DNA from: Streptomyces speibonae | Lineage (GTDB): Bacteria > Actinomycetota > Actinomycetes > Streptomycetales > Streptomycetaceae | Reading direction: 5' to 3' | Length of the DNA: 6,038 nt | Assembly: GCA_000715605.1 (NCBI GenBank) | Contig: KL568531.1 | Location: forward strand, 16,004 to 22,041 | In this document: positions 1 through 4,394 of the stretch, piece by piece | Layout: every line of letters starts with the position of its first letter | How positions within the stretch are numbered: position 1 is the stretch's first letter | Translations under genes and position numbers: made by a program | The notes under the pieces: model-generated | The model's input: the letters and a program-made list of their open reading frames with translations, nothing else | Told to the model about the DNA's origin: nothing | The model's database searches: none

Positions 1-11
1 GCACCCCGCTG

Positions 12-165
12 GCGCCGGGCTGCGCAGACACCCCCCGGCCCGCACCAACGCAGGGCACCTGCGGAAGCGCCGGGTGTGCAGCACCCCCCGGCCCACCCCC
101 AACGCGGGCCAGCGTTCACGCGCCGGGTGTGCGGCACCTCCCGCCGTCCACGCCCACCCCCCTGT
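12..165. repeat. Three imperfect ~54-bp tandem palindromic repeats
   Basis: The octamer GCGCCGGG recurs at 12, 67 and 120 (spacings 55 and 53), each time followed by a similar C-rich tract. Units 1 and 2 match over most of their length; unit 3 decays after about 40 bases. Units 1 and 2 each hold an inverted repeat, GCCGGG at 14-19 with CCCGGC at 34-39, and GCCGGG at 69-74 with CCCGGC at 87-92. Units 2 and 3 also allow an inner GGTGT/GCACC pairing. The array could continue left of the window. No gene is credible over it: open frames here give only Pro/Arg/Ala-rich low-complexity peptides. Function unknown; possible roles are a transcript 3' end of an upstream gene or a dispersed palindromic element. 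Confidence 0.6.
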
Positions 166-208
166 CACAGCTGATCGACAATTCCGCAGCCCACACCCCC
201 GTCCGAGT

Positions 209-214
209 TACGCT
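209..214 (+). promoter_or_regulatory. Weak -10 candidate for the LmeA-family gene
   Basis: TACGCT fits the actinobacterial TAnnnT -10 pattern and would start a transcript near 221, giving a leader of about 60 nt before the ATG at 282. There is no good -35 hexamer at the usual spacing, so this is a weak call. Positions 1-281 otherwise hold only the repeats and the ribosome binding site. Confidence 0.25.
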
Positions 215-281
215 CGCGCCAGGACGGCCGCCCGGTCGTCGGGGAACGCCGTCGACACCAGCCAGGTGGGGGAATCACCGC

Positions 282-1022
282 ATGCGCGCACTGCGAATAC
301 TGCTCATCGTCGTCGTGATACTGGGCGGAATCTTCGTGATCGTGGACCGCGTCGCGGTCAACTTCGCCGAGGGCGAGGCCGCGGACCGCCTGAAGGCGAA
401 CGAGAACCTCGCCTCCACCCCCGACGTGTCCATCAAGGGCTTCCCCTTCCTCACCCAGGTCGCCGGCGGCACCCTCGACGAGGTGCAGGTCGGCATCGAC
501 GGCTACGAGGCCGACACCGGCGACGGCGCCCAGAAGATCCGCATCGGCGACCTCCGCGCCGACATGAAGGGCGTCGACTTCTCCAGCGACTTCAGCTCCG
601 CCACCGCCGACCGCGCCACCGGCACCGCGACCGTCGCGTACGACGAGCTGCTGAAGACCGCGAAGTCCGAGCCCACCCGGGTGGCCAACGGGATCACCGC
701 CGAGGTCGTCGGCCTCTCCGACGGCGGCAACGGGAAGATCAAGGTCGAGGTGGAGGCGACCGTGTTCGGCAACAAGCTGCCCGAACCGGTCTTCGTGCTC
801 AGCACCGTGTCGGTCGTCGACGGCGACACCGTGCGGGTGAAGGCCGACGCGCTGCCCGAGTTCGCCGGGGCCGCGCTCGCCGAGGCGCAGGTGCGGCAGA
901 TCACCGACTTCCAGCAGAAGATCGAGGGACTGCCCGGCGGGATCCGCCTGGACAAGGTCGAGCCGGCCGAGAACGGCATGAACATCACGGTGACGGGTTC
1001 CGACGTCCGTCTGGTCGGGTAA
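282..1022 (+). CDS. LmeA-family (DUF2993) membrane-anchored phospholipid-binding protein
   Basis: The predicted product is 246 aa. It opens with MRALR and an uninterrupted hydrophobic stretch (about residues 6-21), which should act as a signal anchor or uncleaved signal peptide and place the rest outside the membrane. The body alternates short beta-strand-like segments with glycine and aspartate turns, and contains SIKGFPFLTQ near residue 50, typical of the DUF2993/LmeA family. The mycobacterial member LmeA is a periplasmic phospholipid-binding protein involved in lipomannan elongation; the Streptomyces role is not known, so lipid binding is family-level inference. I chose ATG 282 because AGGTGGGGGA lies at 264-273, 8 nt upstream, and the hydrophobic anchor follows at once. 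The frame is open further upstream to an ATG at 129, but that extension is Pro/Arg-rich and lacks family character. It appears monocistronic: 430 bp separate it from the next main gene. Confidence 0.85.
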   Translation: MRALRILLIVVVILGGIFVIVDRVAVNFAEGEAADRLKANENLASTPDVSIKGFPFLTQVAGGTLDEVQVGIDGYEADTGDGAQKIRIGDLRADMKGVDFSSDFSSATADRATGTATVAYDELLKTAKSEPTRVANGITAEVVGLSDGGNGKIKVEVEATVFGNKLPEPVFVLSTVSVVDGDTVRVKADALPEFAGAALAEAQVRQITDFQQKIEGLPGGIRLDKVEPAENGMNITVTGSDVRLVG

Positions 1023-1046
1023 GTATGGGTCCGGCGGGGACGGCGT

Positions 1047-1062
1047 CCGTCAGTTGAGACGG
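1047..1062 (+). terminator. Weak hairpin downstream of the LmeA-family gene
   Basis: CCGTC at 1047-1051 pairs with GACGG at 1058-1062 around a 6-nt loop, 24 nt after the stop codon. The stem has only 5 bp and no U-tract, so it is a low-confidence terminator. I see nothing else convincing between 1063 and 1150. Confidence 0.25.
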
Positions 1063-1152
1063 CTGTGTCCGCAGGGCAGATGGCCGGACGGCGGCCCCGG
1101 GGTCACGGCGTGCCCGACGAGCCCCGTTCCCCCCTCCTGATACCGCATCGCG

Positions 1153-1164
1153 GACGATCTCGTC
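1153..1164. promoter_or_regulatory. GACGA-N2-TCGTC inverted repeat, possible operator
   Basis: This perfect 5-2-5 inverted repeat is centred between 1158 and 1159, which is -61.5 relative to the predicted transcription start at 1220. That is a classical activator-binding position. No known operator is recognised, and short inverted repeats are common in GC-rich DNA. Confidence 0.3.
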
Positions 1165-1182
1165 TCAGCATGCGACACATCG

Positions 1183-1212
1183 GTGACACGCCCGCCCTGA
1201 CCTCCTTACGAT
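1183..1212 (+). promoter_or_regulatory. Promoter of the cysA-sseC operon (GTGACA-N18-TACGAT)
   Basis: GTGACA at 1183-1188 matches the -35 consensus TTGACA at 5 of 6 bases. After an 18-bp spacer comes TACGAT at 1207-1212, a perfect TAnnnT -10. This is the strongest promoter match I can see in the window. A start 7-8 nt downstream falls on or next to the A of the ATG at 1220, so the first transcript would be leaderless for the leader peptide. It would then read through the attenuator-like region into the rhodanese gene. Confidence 0.65.
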
Positions 1213-1219
1213 CGACCCC

Positions 1220-1330
1220 ATGCAGTGCCAGACGAGCGTCGTCCCCATGCCGCGGGGACTGGCGGATCTCACGAAGCGGCGGGCAGTGGACCTGTGCCGT
1301 GTCGCCGCCATGCTCTGTCGCACCTTCTGA
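1220..1330 (+). CDS. Cys-containing leader peptide upstream of the sulfurtransferase operon
   Basis: A 36-codon frame ends in TGA at 1328-1330. Its C-terminal part reads LTKRRAVDLC then RVAAMLCRTF. The pattern R-x-V-D-L-x-R-x-x-x-x-x-C is that of the short actinobacterial peptides annotated as putative leader peptides upstream of sulfur and cysteine genes. Cysteines are residues 3, 26 and 33. ATG 1220 is placed by its exact distance from the -10 box, which implies a leaderless message; an internal ATG at 1247 would give a 27-aa form keeping the whole conserved part, but has no clear Shine-Dalgarno sequence. By analogy with cysteine-responsive upstream ORFs in mycobacteria, scarce Cys-tRNA would stall ribosomes at Cys26/Cys33 and change folding of the downstream RNA, altering cysA-sseC expression. 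The peptide itself probably has no enzymatic role. The motif is seen directly; the regulatory mechanism is inferred. Confidence 0.75.
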   Translation: MQCQTSVVPMPRGLADLTKRRAVDLCRVAAMLCRTF

Positions 1331-1406
1331 GCGGACGCGTCGCCGTCCGCACCTCTCGCCCCGCCCGTGAAGGGCGCCCGTGCGCCTGCCTGCCCAGGGC
1401 GCGCAC
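1331..1406 (+). promoter_or_regulatory. Attenuator-like leader RNA with two hairpins
   Basis: GCGGACG (1331-1337) and CGTCCGC (1344-1350) form a perfect 7-bp hairpin with a 6-nt loop, starting at the first base after the leader-peptide stop. Further on, GTGCGC (1380-1385) pairs with GCGCAC (1401-1406), with an inner GCC/GGC pairing. A smaller stem CGCCC/GGGCG (1362-1366/1372-1376) lies between. A ribosome at the leader stop codon would cover the first hairpin, whereas one stalled at Cys26 would leave it free to fold. No U-tract is present, so control could be by translation or by Rho-type termination. Confidence 0.45.
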
Positions 1407-1440
1407 ACCTGTCACTCGCATGTCCCGCCGCAACTGCCCC

Positions 1441-1449
1441 GGAGGAGAA
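1441..1449 (+). promoter_or_regulatory. Strong ribosome binding site of the rhodanese gene
   Basis: GGAGGAGAA ends 5 nt before the ATG at 1455 and fixes that start over an in-frame ATG at 1380, which would add 25 residues overlapping the leader hairpin. Short partial complements lie upstream (CUUCU at 1324-1328 and CCUCU at 1352-1356, each with one G-U pair), so sequestration of this site is possible but unproven. Confidence 0.7.
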
Positions 1450-1454
1450 TCAGC

Positions 1455-2300
1455 ATGAGCCGCAGCGACGTCCTGGTCGACGCCGATTGGCTCCAGGAGC
1501 ACCTGGACGACCCGACCATCGCCATCGTCGAGGTGGACGAGGACACCACCGCCTACGAGAAGAACCACATCAAGAACGCCATCCGGATCGACTGGACCCA
1601 GGACCTGCAGGACCCGGTCCGCCGTGACTTCGTCGACCAGGCCGGCTTCGAGAAGCTGCTGTCGGACAAGGGCATCTCCAACGACCACACGGTCGTCCTC
1701 TACGGCGGCAACAACAACTGGTTCGCGTCGTACGCCTACTGGTACTTCAAGCTGTACGGCCACGAGAACGTCAAGCTCCTCGACGGCGGCCGCAAGAAGT
1801 GGGAGCTCGACGCCCGCGAGCTGGTCCCGGGCGACGACGTGCCGGAGCGGCCGAAGACCGAGTACAAGGCCAAGGCGCAGGACACCTCCATCCGTGCCTT
1901 CCGCGACGACGTCGTGGCCGCCATCGGCGCGCAGAACCTCGTCGACGTGCGCTCGCCCGACGAGTTCTCCGGCAAGCTGCTCGCCCCGGCCCACCTGCCG
2001 CAGGAGCAGTCGCAGCGTCCGGGCCACGTCCCGACGGCCGCCAACATCCCGTGGTCGAAGAACGCCAACGACGACGGCACCTTCAAGTCGGACGACGAGC
2101 TCAAGGAGCTCTACGCCGCCGAGAACGTGGACCTGGCCAAGGACACCATCGCCTACTGCCGCATCGGCGAGCGTTCCGCGCTGACCTGGTTCGTGCTGCA
2201 CGAGCTGCTCGGCGTGGAGAACGTCAAGAACTACGACGGCTCCTGGACCGAGTACGGCTCCCTCGTCGGCGTGCCGATCGAGCTCGGCGCCGGCAAGTAA
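1455..2300 (+). CDS. cysA: Thiosulfate sulfurtransferase (two-domain rhodanese, CysA type)
   Basis: The product is 281 aa, the usual size for a two-domain rhodanese. The N-terminal domain (about 8-125) contains EKNHIKNAIRIDW and LYGGNNNWFA (82-91), where the catalytic Cys is replaced, as expected for the inactive domain. The C-terminal domain (about 145-278) has LVDVRSPDEFSG (162-173), GHVPTAANIPW (190-200) and the active loop CRIGERS with Cys235. The Cys carries a persulfide and moves sulfane sulfur from thiosulfate to cyanide or, in the cell, to a thiol or protein acceptor (EC 2.8.1.1). CRIGER is typical of actinobacterial CysA-type enzymes and differs from the CG[S/A]GVT loop of mercaptopyruvate sulfurtransferases. 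It is cytoplasmic, with no signal peptide. Despite the shared name it is not the sulfate-transporter ATPase CysA. It is followed 36 nt later by SseC, the same pair as in Mycobacterium, and preceded by a Cys leader peptide. Confidence 0.93.
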   Translation: MSRSDVLVDADWLQEHLDDPTIAIVEVDEDTTAYEKNHIKNAIRIDWTQDLQDPVRRDFVDQAGFEKLLSDKGISNDHTVVLYGGNNNWFASYAYWYFKLYGHENVKLLDGGRKKWELDARELVPGDDVPERPKTEYKAKAQDTSIRAFRDDVVAAIGAQNLVDVRSPDEFSGKLLAPAHLPQEQSQRPGHVPTAANIPWSKNANDDGTFKSDDELKELYAAENVDLAKDTIAYCRIGERSALTWFVLHELLGVENVKNYDGSWTEYGSLVGVPIELGAGK

Positions 2301-2336
2301 TCCCACCCGACCGACCACCCCTTCAGGGAGTAAGAC

Positions 2337-2624
2337 ATGTGCGGTGCGAAGGCCGGCGGCCCGGACGCCTCGACGATCAAGCCCGGTGAGACCACCATCC
2401 AGGGCCAGGTGACCCGCGACGGCGAGCCGGTGACGGGCTACGTCCGTCTGCTGGACTCGACCGGTGAGTTCACCGCGGAGGTTCCGACCTCCGCCACCGG
2501 GCAGTTCCGCTTCTACGCGGCGGAGGGCACCTGGACCGTCCGCGCCCTGGTGCCCGGCGGCACCGCCGACCGCACGGTCGTCGCCCAGCAGGGCGGCCTG
2601 GCCGAGGTCGCGATCGCGGTCTGA
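2337..2624 (+). CDS. sseC: SseC family protein (DUF1416), sulfur metabolism partner
   Basis: The product is 95 aa, starting MCGAKAGGP and carrying GQVTRDGEPVTGYVRLLD (about 23-40) and a strand-rich remainder (FRFYAAEGTWTVRALVPGG). This matches DUF1416, known in mycobacteria as SseC1/SseC2, encoded next to the cysA rhodanese copies. The pattern of short strands with G-x-V and Gly turns suggests a small carboxypeptidase-regulatory or transthyretin-like beta sandwich. Biochemical function is unknown. The sole cysteine is residue 2, close to the N-terminus. If exposed it could accept persulfide sulfur from the rhodanese; this is inference from context. The start ATG 2337 is preceded by AGGGAG (2325-2330). 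It lies 36 nt after cysA on the same transcript and is followed by a strong terminator, so the operon ends here. Confidence 0.9.
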   Translation: MCGAKAGGPDASTIKPGETTIQGQVTRDGEPVTGYVRLLDSTGEFTAEVPTSATGQFRFYAAEGTWTVRALVPGGTADRTVVAQQGGLAEVAIAV

Positions 2625-2640
2625 GGACGCGAGAGGCCTT

Positions 2641-2685
2641 GAAGGGCCGCATCCCACGGGTTGGACGCCCGGGATGCGGCCCTTC
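2641..2685 (+). terminator. Strong hairpin terminator of the cysA-sseC operon
   Basis: A perfect 15-bp inverted repeat (arms 2641-2655 and 2671-2685, beginning GAAGGGCC and ending GGCCCTTC) surrounds a 15-nt loop, 16 nt after the sseC stop. The stem is GC-rich with AT-containing ends. It lacks a long U-tract, as is usual in Streptomyces. Confidence 0.9.
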
Positions 2686-2699
2686 GGCATGTCCGGACC

Positions 2700-2705
2700 T
2701 ACGCT
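2700..2705 (+). promoter_or_regulatory. -10 box (TACGCT) for a leaderless DUF3099 transcript
   Basis: TACGCT fits TAnnnT and ends exactly 6 nt before the ATG at 2712, so transcription would start on or next to the start codon. The intervening GGAGGT is too close to the ATG to serve as a normal Shine-Dalgarno sequence. No clear -35 is visible in the terminator flank. Confidence 0.5.
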
Positions 2706-2711
2706 GGAGGT

Positions 2712-2972
2712 ATGTACGCGCGCAGGCGGCACGTCTACTTCGTCATGATGGGCACCTGCATCGGGCTGTTCGTCCTGGCGTGGGGAGTGGTGCGGCTCTG
2801 GTCGGTGCCGGCGGCCGTGGCGATGTGCCTGGTCGCCATGGTCATCCCGCCGCTCGCCGCGGTCGTCGCCAACCGGCGGGGCCCGGACGACCGCTGGTGG
2901 GACGATCCGTCCGGCGACCCGCAGTCGGACGAGTGGTGGGACGAACTGGACGGCAAGAAGCGACCCCATTAG
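2712..2972 (+). CDS. DUF3099 small membrane protein
   Basis: The product is 86 aa. A short basic N-terminus (MYARRRHVYF) leads into two hydrophobic segments, about residues 11-29 and 32-52, separated by a short turn (RLWS). The C-terminal tail is acidic and tryptophan-rich (DDRWWDDPSG, then DEWWDELDGKK). This layout is that of DUF3099, a Streptomyces/actinobacterial family of unknown function. The basic N-terminus and short loop suggest an N-in/C-in hairpin with a cytoplasmic acidic tail. ATG 2712 was chosen by its -10 spacing and the MYARRR start; a longer frame from 2661 would run through the terminator arm. The VOC gene follows 10 nt after its stop, so the two are probably co-transcribed. 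Confidence 0.82.
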   Translation: MYARRRHVYFVMMGTCIGLFVLAWGVVRLWSVPAAVAMCLVAMVIPPLAAVVANRRGPDDRWWDDPSGDPQSDEWWDELDGKKRPH

Positions 2973-2982
2973 GAAAGGGCCC

Positions 2983-3369
2983 ATGTGCGCTGCGAGGTTG
3001 TCCACGGTCGTGCTCGACGCGCGTGACGCGCACGAGCTGGCCGGTTTCTATGTCCGGCTGCTCGGATACGAGGTGCGTGCCGAGGAGCCGCACTGGGTGC
3101 TCATCGGGCCGCCGGGCGGGGGTGCGGGGACGGCGCTCGCCTTCGAGACGGAGCCCGGGTACGTCCCGCCGGTCTGGCCCGGCCGCCGGCCCGGCGACCA
3201 GCAGATGATGCTGCACCTCGACATCGAGGTCGACGACCTGGACGCGGAGACCGCGCGGGCGGTGGCGGAGGGGGCGACGCTCGCCGGACACCAGCCGCAG
3301 GACGACGTGCGGGTGCTGTTCGACCCCTCCGGGCATCCGTTCTGTCTGTGGGTGCGCTCCGCTCAGTAG
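2983..3369 (+). CDS. VOC-fold (glyoxalase/bleomycin-resistance-like) protein
   Basis: The product is 128 aa, the usual size of a two-module VOC subunit. The first module contains TVVLDARDAHELAGFYVRLLGYEV (about 8-31) and the second MLHLDIEVDDLDAETARAVAEG (76-97), ending with the family signature FDPSGHPFCLW (113-123). VOC proteins bind a metal ion or small ligand in a beta barrel and act as lyases, dioxygenases or drug-binding proteins; the substrate cannot be told from sequence. His78, Glu55 and His118 are candidate ligands by position, unverified. The ribosome site AGGAAAGGG (2971-2979) overlaps the DUF3099 stop codon, supporting co-transcription. Its last 7 bp overlap the 3' end of the DsrE-family gene on the other strand. 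Confidence 0.85.
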   Translation: MCAARLSTVVLDARDAHELAGFYVRLLGYEVRAEEPHWVLIGPPGGGAGTALAFETEPGYVPPVWPGRRPGDQQMMLHLDIEVDDLDAETARAVAEGATLAGHQPQDDVRVLFDPSGHPFCLWVRSAQ

Positions 3370-3725
3370 ACGAGTGCCTGGGTGTCGTCCGCCATGGCCT
3401 CCTGGACGAAGACCTGCGCGCCGGCGATGCGTACGCCCTCGAGGACGTCCTTCTCCGTGATGTCGCGGCGGGCCGCGCACTGGGTGCACAGGGTGACCCG
3501 GCCGGCCGCCAGGACGGAGTCCAGCAGATCGGGCAGCGGGGCGGCGTGCGGCAGCTCGAACTCCGCGGCATGGCCCGGCAGCGCGAACCACGCGGACTCC
3601 CCGGTGAGCCACAGGGATACCTCCACCCCACTGGCCGCGGCCACCGCCGCCACCGTAAATGCCTGCGAACACCGTTCACGAGCGTCCGCCCCTGCGGTCA
3701 CCTTGACTACGAGCTTTTTCGCCAT
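3363..3725 (-). CDS. DsrE-family protein
   Basis: The product is 120 aa, starting MAKKLVVKVTAGADARERC. It shows the alternating beta-strand/helix pattern of DsrE/DsrF/TusD-like proteins: a first strand (KLVVKVTAG), a helix with RCSQAFTVAAVAAASG, a strand VEVSLWLTGES, and later VTLCTQCAARRDIT with a CxxC pair (Cys80, Cys83), then GVRIAGAQVFVQEA. DsrE-fold proteins commonly carry sulfur on a conserved Cys in sulfur relay or sulfur oxidation, but many stand-alone members have no assigned role. I infer only possible thiol, persulfide or metal chemistry from the CxxC. The start is placed at 3725 and not at the longer frame start at 3836: a TACGAT box on this strand ends 6 nt before this ATG, and MAKK leads straight into the first strand. 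It converges with the VOC gene, overlapping by 7 bp. Confidence 0.82.
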   Translation of the reverse strand: MAKKLVVKVTAGADARERCSQAFTVAAVAAASGVEVSLWLTGESAWFALPGHAAEFELPHAAPLPDLLDSVLAAGRVTLCTQCAARRDITEKDVLEGVRIAGAQVFVQEAMADDTQALVY

Positions 3726-3731
3726 GACCGA

Positions 3732-3737
3732 ATCGTA
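3732..3737 (-). promoter_or_regulatory. -10 box (TACGAT) for a leaderless DsrE-family transcript
   Basis: Read on the - strand, TACGAT lies 6 nt upstream of the ATG (3725-3723), so transcription should start at the A of the start codon. No Shine-Dalgarno sequence is present in the 6 nt between. A matching -35 is not obvious. Confidence 0.5.
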
Positions 3738-3768
3738 ATCAAGATCGCCGCAACTTCGGCCGGGGGCT

Positions 3769-3813
3769 GAAGGTCTCCTGGGCGCGCGCACTCGGAACGC
3801 GCGCTTCACCTTC
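3769..3813. repeat. Nested inverted repeat in a divergent spacer
   Basis: Outer arms GAAGGT (3769-3774) and ACCTTC (3808-3813) flank inner arms GCGCGC (3784-3789) and GCGCGC (3799-3804) with a 9-nt centre. The two pairs are offset by about 3 bp, so the whole is imperfect. It lies between divergent genes and could be an operator or leader hairpin; nothing ties it to a known regulator. Confidence 0.4.
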
Positions 3814-3877
3814 TTGTGGGGGACGTCTTGGAACAACCCGGACCCGGATCTACCTGCTGCGGTTCGACACCGCGGCC

Positions 3878-4168
3878 GTGGTGGAGAAGAAGTTCTTCCA
3901 CCCGTACTTCTCCTACGGTGACCCGGTGTACGAGGTGCGCGGCACGGAGGATGTGGCCTTCGACGAGTTCCTGAGTGACAACGCGGTGGTCCCGGGCGTC
4001 GACCGAGCCGCCTACGTCGAGTCCAGGCCGTACGGCCAGGAGCACGAGCGCTACGCCTACCTCGCCGCGGGCGACGTCCTCGGCGTCGTGCTCCAGTCCC
4101 GCAAGGGGATCGCGCACGCCGTGCCGTTCCGGCAGACGGTGGTGCTGCAGAGCAGGCTGCTGGACTGA
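3878..4168 (+). CDS. Uncharacterised protein with a missing or shifted start codon
   Basis: From GTG 3878 the frame encodes 96 aa, starting VEKKFFHPYFSYGDPVYEV and ending RQTVVLQSRLLD. I do not recognise the family; the composition suggests a small soluble alpha/beta protein without signal peptide or membrane segment. GTG 3878 is only the first canonical start in frame: it has no ribosome site. The frame upstream reads RIYLLRFDTAA (3845-3877), which looks like a genuine first beta strand. No ATG, GTG or TTG occurs in this frame from 3731 to 3877. A plausible start with a ribosome site (GGGGGA 3818-3823, TTG 3828) lies in a different frame, and a tandem CCCGGA (3837-3848) sits between. So either a small indel has broken the N-terminus, a non-standard start is used, or the sequence has an error. 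The reading frame is certain; its 5' end is not. Confidence 0.65.
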   Translation: MVEKKFFHPYFSYGDPVYEVRGTEDVAFDEFLSDNAVVPGVDRAAYVESRPYGQEHERYAYLAAGDVLGVVLQSRKGIAHAVPFRQTVVLQSRLLD

Positions 4169-4195
4169 GGGGCGCGGGCGGGACCTCGCACGACG

Positions 4196-4233
4196 GGGGC
4201 CGGCCCCGGCCGCGTAAGCTGGGGGCCGGCCCC
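4196..4233 (+). repeat. Duplicated GGGGCCGGCCCC palindrome forming a strong hairpin
   Basis: The perfect 12-bp palindrome GGGGCCGGCCCC occurs at 4196-4207 and again at 4222-4233, in both cases preceded by one more G. Because each copy is self-complementary, the two can also pair with each other as a 12-bp stem with a 14-nt loop. It starts 27 nt after the stop of the preceding gene and may be its terminator. Confidence 0.6.
4215..4220 (+). promoter_or_regulatory. Possible -10 box (TAAGCT) of the small-protein/nitrobindin operon
   Basis: TAAGCT fits TAnnnT and would give a transcript starting near 4227, about 44 nt before the GTG at 4271. It lies in the loop of the hairpin formed by the two palindromes. 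No convincing -35 is present, so confidence is low. Confidence 0.35.
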
Positions 4234-4270
4234 GTGTACGTCCTCGCACTTCCCGCTCAAGGAGCACCCC

Positions 4271-4369
4271 GTGGTTATCTTCTTCGAAGCCCTGCTGGTC
4301 CTCGTCGCCGTCGGCGTTCTCGCCTTCGCCGGGCTGACCGTGAAGAAGCTGTACCAGGGCCAGCGCTGA
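4271..4369 (+). CDS. 32-aa single-pass membrane protein
   Basis: GTG 4271 opens a 32-codon frame ending in TGA 4367-4369. The peptide begins MVIFFEALLVLVAVGVLAF and ends GLTVKKLYQGQR: one hydrophobic helix (about residues 2-22) followed by a basic tail, predicting an N-out/C-in membrane miniprotein. AAGGAG at 4259-4264 gives a good ribosome site 6 nt upstream, and codon third positions are nearly all G or C, so translation is likely. The nitrobindin-like gene follows 25 nt later, suggesting one transcript. It resembles KdpF only in size and topology; no kdp genes are present. Function unknown; it may be an accessory subunit or a membrane anchor for a partner. Confidence 0.7.
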   Translation: MVIFFEALLVLVAVGVLAFAGLTVKKLYQGQR

Positions 4370-4394
4370 TCACCGACGCCAGGAAGTTCCGCTC

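Noticed and set aside
12..165. CRISPR array
   Set aside because: Units are about 54 bp, degenerate throughout and adjoin directly, with no conserved repeat/unique spacer alternation and no cas genes nearby.
74..1057. A 327-aa frame overlapping the LmeA-family gene
   Set aside because: It is Arg/Pro/Gly-rich with no domain character and is out of frame with a gene that has a proper ribosome site and signal anchor.
1380..1454. N-terminal extension of the rhodanese from ATG 1380
   Set aside because: The 25 extra residues lie in the leader hairpin, have no ribosome site and precede a strong GGAGGAGAA placed correctly for ATG 1455.
1269..3005. A 578-aa open frame on the - strand opposite the rhodanese, SseC and DUF3099 genes
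   Set aside because: It is Arg/Val/Gly/Leu-rich low-complexity sequence, crosses the terminator and lies antisense to three well-supported genes; it is a by-product of high GC.
3348..3770. A 140-aa + strand frame opposite the DsrE gene
   Set aside because: It has no family character, overlaps the VOC 3' end, and is antisense to a gene with clear DsrE-like structure and a CxxC motif.
4271..4369. KdpF-like subunit
   Set aside because: Only size and a single helix agree; no kdpABC genes are present and the basic C-terminal tail differs.
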